A stretch of 64,000 nt of DNA from Eukaryota sp. TZLM1-RC (taxonomy: Eukaryota; Metamonada: BaSk clade): positions 3,080,550 through 3,144,549 of the forward strand of contig JAUPSS010000004.1 of the NCBI GenBank assembly GCA_040285825.1. Reading direction: 5' to 3'. Below the pieces are notes generated by a model. It had not been told where the DNA came from. It saw only the letters and a program-made list of their open reading frames with translations, and made no database searches. The translations under genes and the position numbers were made by a program. Positions 60,628 through 64,000 of the stretch are shown piece after piece (the first letter of the stretch is position 1; each line of letters opens with the position of its first letter).

Positions 60628-61397
60628 TAGTCGTCCCATTAGTTGCGAGTTAATTTAATAAAGTGTGCAAATTCAATAAATACAATTAGCATGAGAATTT
60701 TCATTAACTGAGGAAATGGGTTTCGCATATTTAGCAATTTTATATTTTTCGCCATCAAGAAGAGGATTATTTACATCTGAGTTAATGAAATGTTCGTTAG
60801 AAGAATTACAAGGGTTAATAGACATGGCGTCTAAAATAGTAAAACTACCATTTAAGCCGAAAACAACCAAGTCACCTCTTGTCAGACCCATAGAAGCTCT
60901 GTTGTAGCGCGTACTATCAATATTGGGGTCATCAAGGATTAATTCTGATATCAAAGGCTCTAAAAAGAAATCTACTCGATATGATTTGCACAACACAAAA
61001 ATTTGGTCTCTGACATTATTATGCACTTTGCCTCTAAATGTAATGAAATGTTTACAGTTCAAAAGATGAGTAAACAAAAGAGGTTTACCACATTTACATG
61101 TTAAATGATTGGGCAAATTGTTTGGCCATAGAAAACAACGAAAACGCATGTTTAAAAACCATTCATTGTTTTTTAAATGAAGTCCATAAACAGAGGGAAT
61201 TTGAGTTACTAAAGCAGCATCAGGACTATTAGGAATGTTTTTGGAAAAAATTCCGAAAGTGGGATTTTCAATTCTGGCCAAGCCAAGTCTGACTTTATAA
61301 TCCAAGCTTTCAAACAATTTAAGCAGATGGTGCTGAAATGTCTTCAGGCAAAAACGTCAATTTGGGAGTGATCGGTTGGGAATTTCTTGAACATTCT

Positions 61398-63244
61398 TTT
61401 TTTTGAAAGAATCTTTTTTATTTATTCCAATAAAAAATAAACTATACGACCAGGATAAAATTCTATGTCTTCATAACCCAGGTCAGCCAAGAAAAATTGA
61501 CTGGAGGGTTTTCTTTCATAAACGCGTCCAAGAGATAACAAAGCTGAAGATAATAAGGGAACAACACCTTTGAAAATTGAAAATACAATTCTGTTCTGCC
61601 AAAAACTTTTGTCAAAAACTCTTCCAGTACGTTGTTTCACAATTTCAAGAAAATCATCCAGAAAAGATAAAGCAAGATATCCAAGCGTTCCATGAAAGGA
61701 AACTGCAAATGGACAAAGGACATAATGAGTACGCGATTCTGCATTCAAGGATAACAATTTTGGTTTATATTTGTCAATTTTGGATTTTTCGGAAACAGTT
61801 AAGGGGTCCCTATATTTTGATTGAGCCATTGGAATAAAAGAATCATTACAGGCATCAGTAGATCTCACATCTGTAATAATGGTAGTACCTTCAAGACCTT
61901 CAAGCATTAAATCACCTCTATTTCGACCAAACGAATTCAAAATATCTTCATCAACCAAACGGGAAAGTAGTGGTTCTAAATAGGAAACAATTCTATGTGA
62001 TTTTGACATACAATAGAGTTGATCTCTTACCGCATCATGAACTTTTGATCGGAAAGTAATAAAATGTTTACAATTGAATAAATGATTTGGAGAAATTTTT
62101 GATATACATTTATAATTCAAATTATGAGGCACGTTGTCAGGCAAAATGAAACAACGAAGGCGCATTGTACAAGAAAATTCGGTATCATTTAAAAGAAGAC
62201 CATAAATTTGAGGAATCTGAGTAATTAAACACGAAGAGGAACTGTTTTGGGCATCTAACAAGAAATTTGCGAAAGCGGGATTATCTTTTTTGGCCGAGCC
62301 AAGACGAACATTAAAATCCAAGCCTTCAAAAAATATGGTTAACTTTTGTTGCAATTTTTTAACACAATACCTCAAATTAACTAGTGCTCCAGATGGTATT
62401 TCTTGCACATTGTCGGGAAAACATTTACTCCAAATTTTTGAGGGCAAACAATCAAGAGCATTTTGTAGGTCTCTAAGAAAGTTATTGCTTGTAAAATTCA
62501 ATAAATTAATATCATTGGGAAAACGGTTGCAAACTTCAAAAACAAAATTTTTCCCTCCACCAAGAAAAGCAGCCTGACAGAGAATAGACGATTAAGTGAA
62601 ATTAATTCCACCAAAATTAGATGATGAAAATACATGACTTCGAATTAGTTCAGGATTGACATCAATCAAAGCTGCAAAAAATTTTGTTCTCAAATAGTTA
62701 AATGAGCGGCAAAACTCACGTGAAATATCAGGAGATGTTGTTCTTAAAATGTGATTAATTTTACCGGAGTAGCAACTTTTTGAGATAAAAAACTTAATAT
62801 GTTTCTCAATTTCAAATGACGAAATTGTATCAAGTTCAGAACCCAATTTCATTAAAAGATTATTCAATTCTTCAGTAATTTTTGGAACATTTCCAAGCCA
62901 GCATCCTAGGAAACGAAAAGCATCTGATCAATAGTTAAGAAAAGGAATTTCAACTCCATCAATGGTTAATCTATCTTTTACTTTTCCTATAAAGAGACAT
63001 TTATCGGCATTAAGCAAAAGACCAATAGCTCTGTAATACAGTGAGGCTTCAGAAGCAATTTCATTTAAAACATTCTTGGGCCATTACTTTTTTGTTTAGC
63101 AATTCACCAGTCTTTGATTCATTTCAGTAATCGTTATCCGATGTTGAAAATAGTAGGATACATGGATGAAATCTCAATTATTGGTCCATTAAATGTTTTA
63201 AATGAAATTGCTTCTGAAGCCTCACTGTGTTACAGAGATATTGG
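61398..63244 (-). mobile_element. RLE-type LINE, family C copy 2, with inverted 5' segment, nested in family A
   Basis: 1847 bp with the 13-bp target duplication tcttgaacattct (61385-61397 and 63245-63257). Minus strand 61398-63074: 3' tail, RLE and linker ORF 62501-61422, RT C-terminal ORF 62867-62592 and more RT to SEASLYYRAIG-equivalent text. From about 63076 to 63244 the same family continues in the opposite orientation (plus strand: LLFCLAIHQ-type text, MIHFSNRYPMLKIVGYMDEISIIG), overlapping the end of the minus part by about 50 bp. This is a 5' inversion. In this copy MDD reads MDE. Confidence 0.92.
61422..62501 (-). CDS. Family C linker and RLE ORF, copy 2
   Basis: 359 open residues. 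Linker (LQNALDCLPSKIWSKCFPDNVQEIP), then the zinc region, where the expected CKCGSK reads YKCISK, so the first Cys is lost. Then FNCKHF, and the RLE core RGDLMLEGLEGTTIITDVRS with both acids. The C-terminal block is YVLCPFAVSFHGTLG and KSFWQNRIVFSIFKGV. The zinc loss suggests inactivity despite the open frame. Confidence 0.75.
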   Translation of the reverse strand: MNFTSNNFLRDLQNALDCLPSKIWSKCFPDNVQEIPSGALVNLRYCVKKLQQKLTIFFEGLDFNVRLGSAKKDNPAFANFLLDAQNSSSSCLITQIPQIYGLLLNDTEFSCTMRLRCFILPDNVPHNLNYKCISKISPNHLFNCKHFITFRSKVHDAVRDQLYCMSKSHRIVSYLEPLLSRLVDEDILNSFGRNRGDLMLEGLEGTTIITDVRSTDACNDSFIPMAQSKYRDPLTVSEKSKIDKYKPKLLSLNAESRTHYVLCPFAVSFHGTLGYLALSFLDDFLEIVKQRTGRVFDKSFWQNRIVFSIFKGVVPLLSSALLSLGRVYERKPSSQFFLADLGYEDIEFYPGRIVYFLLE

Positions 63245-63318
63245 TCTTGAACATTCTGAGGAAAACAATGAATCCAGATATCACTGGGCACATTATCAAA
63301 TTGCTATTGAAGTTGATA

Positions 63319-63679
63319 ACAAGAAAAGCAGTGATATTTTTTGGTCCAACAATTATGAAAAAATAGGAAAGTTCTTAGTGCAAAACCCAATTTTCAACAC
63401 TGTTATCTTTAGAGCAATACTATTTATTTCCTGTTTTTTTAACTGGAAATATTACTATCAATATTCAGTGTCCTCGTTGTGATCTGTTCCAATATTGAAA
63501 AGTTTTTCAGTAAAATTTTTACATCAAAAATTTATACATGTTCAACCTTATAAAGCTGTTCTAATTTTCGAACAAAAAGTAAATTGTTGCAATTCACAAT
63601 TAACGATTCTAAATAATCTCTACAAACAAAAATAATGATAAACCCAGCGGGCAAAGGCGTTACATTAATGAACAAAACC
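63319..63679. other. Unassigned AT-rich spacer
   Basis: It lies between the family A 5' boundary and the family G fragment. A plus-strand ORF reaches 63482 only as a run-on from the inverted segment. No gene is supported. Confidence 0.35.
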
Positions 63680-64000
63680 TAAAAAATAAAACAAATGAAA
63701 TGATTCTCGTTTTTTGCCCACATTGGAAAGTCTGCCTTGAATTTTCTCAATGATTTTGATAATTTATGTCGTTCAAGTGGTAAGAATTTTGCAGGGAATT
63801 TATGGAAGAATCGTATCATTTTCGCCTTGTACAGAAGTATTTCCAAGTACTTAAGATTAATGATGTCCAAACTTTATAAGGATTCATGAAGAGTTGGCGT
63901 GGAGAATTTTGTTTCTTATGTGTTTTAATTTGTTTTTTTTGTTTCTTCGGAGAAAATAAAATCTTTAATAAAAAAAATAAAACATTGTTTATATCAATAA
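63680..64000 (+). mobile_element. RLE-type LINE, family G, 3' end (cut by window edge or 5'-truncated)
   Basis: The plus strand reads HIGKSALNFLNDFDNLCRS, NFAGNLWKNRIIFALYRS, then a helix ending LYKDS and TGA at 63888. This is the RLE C-terminal block (compare FWQNRIVFSIFKGM), in a version distinct from families A, B, C, E and F. A 3' UTR with aaaataaaatctttaataaa follows. Confidence 0.6.

Larger units (their letters stand above)
59177..60688 (+). mobile_element. RLE-type LINE, family B, nested in family A
   Basis: 1512 bp with a 29-bp direct duplication at 59148-59176 and 60689-60717 (starts gcatgagaattttcattaac), by far the longest duplication here. Recognisable family B starts near 59640: linker text RGTLQKPLTGMYENDLYNN, then after a 1-nt shift the ORF to 60627 with CICSNSPLLTLHHALNC and the RGDV...VDFVS core, and the 3' tail aaattcaataaatacaatta. 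The first 460 bp hold an unrelated-looking ORF (59204-59560). Confidence 0.88.
58835..63318 (-). mobile_element. RLE-type LINE, family A, split by nested family B and family C elements
   Basis: The family A copy reads on the minus strand from its 3' end (about 58835). Segments are 58835-59176, 60689-61397 and 63245-63318. Segment 1 holds the C-terminal block (59116-58880), segment 2 most of the RLE domain (61317-60673, CKCGKPLLFTHLLNCKHF, RGDLVVFGLNG) and segment 3 part of the linker. Similarity to family A fades after gaagttgat near 63318, probably its 5' truncation point. The segments join in order once the two insertions are removed. Confidence 0.88.

Noticed and set aside
58800-63340. 8-bp repeat aagaaaag as the target duplication of the outer family A copy
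   Set aside because: The left copy is separated from the element by a T-rich stretch and the motif is too simple. It could be chance.
1-64000. CRISPR arrays, bacterial operons or ribosome binding sites
   Set aside because: The window is clearly nuclear eukaryotic DNA with spliceosomal introns, LINEs and an LTR element; no regularly spaced repeat arrays were seen.

Overview
The window is nuclear DNA of a microbial eukaryote. It has intact housekeeping genes with spliceosomal introns of only 29-36 nt, most with a GTTTG donor, set in AT-rich DNA full of transposable elements. The small introns, compact intergenic spacing and element mix fit a unicellular protist, possibly an amoeba, but the sequence alone does not fix the lineage.

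Host genes lie in islands. Island 1 (about 5.99-14.8 kb) holds a TAP42/IGBP1-like phosphatase regulator, a 910-residue coiled-coil protein divergent from the ALG1 mannosyltransferase gene, a small MFAP1-like acidic protein and a Na+/H+ exchanger. Island 2 (27.8-33.4 kb) holds dihydropyrimidine dehydrogenase (three exons), a small helical protein and a tail-anchored von Willebrand A protein. Island 3 (54.2-58.6 kb) holds a secreted GH20 beta-hexosaminidase (six exons) and the SPB1/FTSJ3 rRNA methyltransferase. One small acidic ORF lies at 44.8 kb.

The rest is mobile DNA. (1) Non-LTR retrotransposons of the restriction-like-endonuclease (RLE) type occur in at least five families, here named A, B, C, E and F, plus a sixth 3' end, G. 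They are repeatedly nested in each other, and five insertions have readable target-site duplications. Two nestings run in both directions (A into B and B into A; A into C and C into A), so these families were active over overlapping periods. One family C copy has an inverted 5' end, as expected from twin priming. (2) One Ty3/gypsy element (18780-25953) has 79-bp LTRs, a 4-bp target duplication, an extra upstream ORF, an in-frame stop inside protease and a chromodomain-like C-terminus. (3) A 914-bp DNA transposon has identical 56-bp terminal inverted repeats, an 8-bp duplication and a FAR1-like plus AT-hook protein. (4) Decayed Fanzor (eukaryotic TnpB relative) loci are present.

The most unusual signal is in the Fanzor loci. 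In two independent, diverged copies (about 2.77-5.92 kb, and 16.1-18.8 kb continuing at 25.95-26.15 kb) the Fanzor domain is preceded by a DEDDy-type 3'-5' exonuclease-like domain of the kind found in B-family DNA polymerases, with no polymerase domain seen. All three copies that keep the C-terminus have Asn where the third RuvC Asp is expected. The gypsy element sits inside the zinc ribbon of the second copy.

Many breaks in otherwise young elements fall in A/T homopolymers, so some may be assembly errors rather than mutations.
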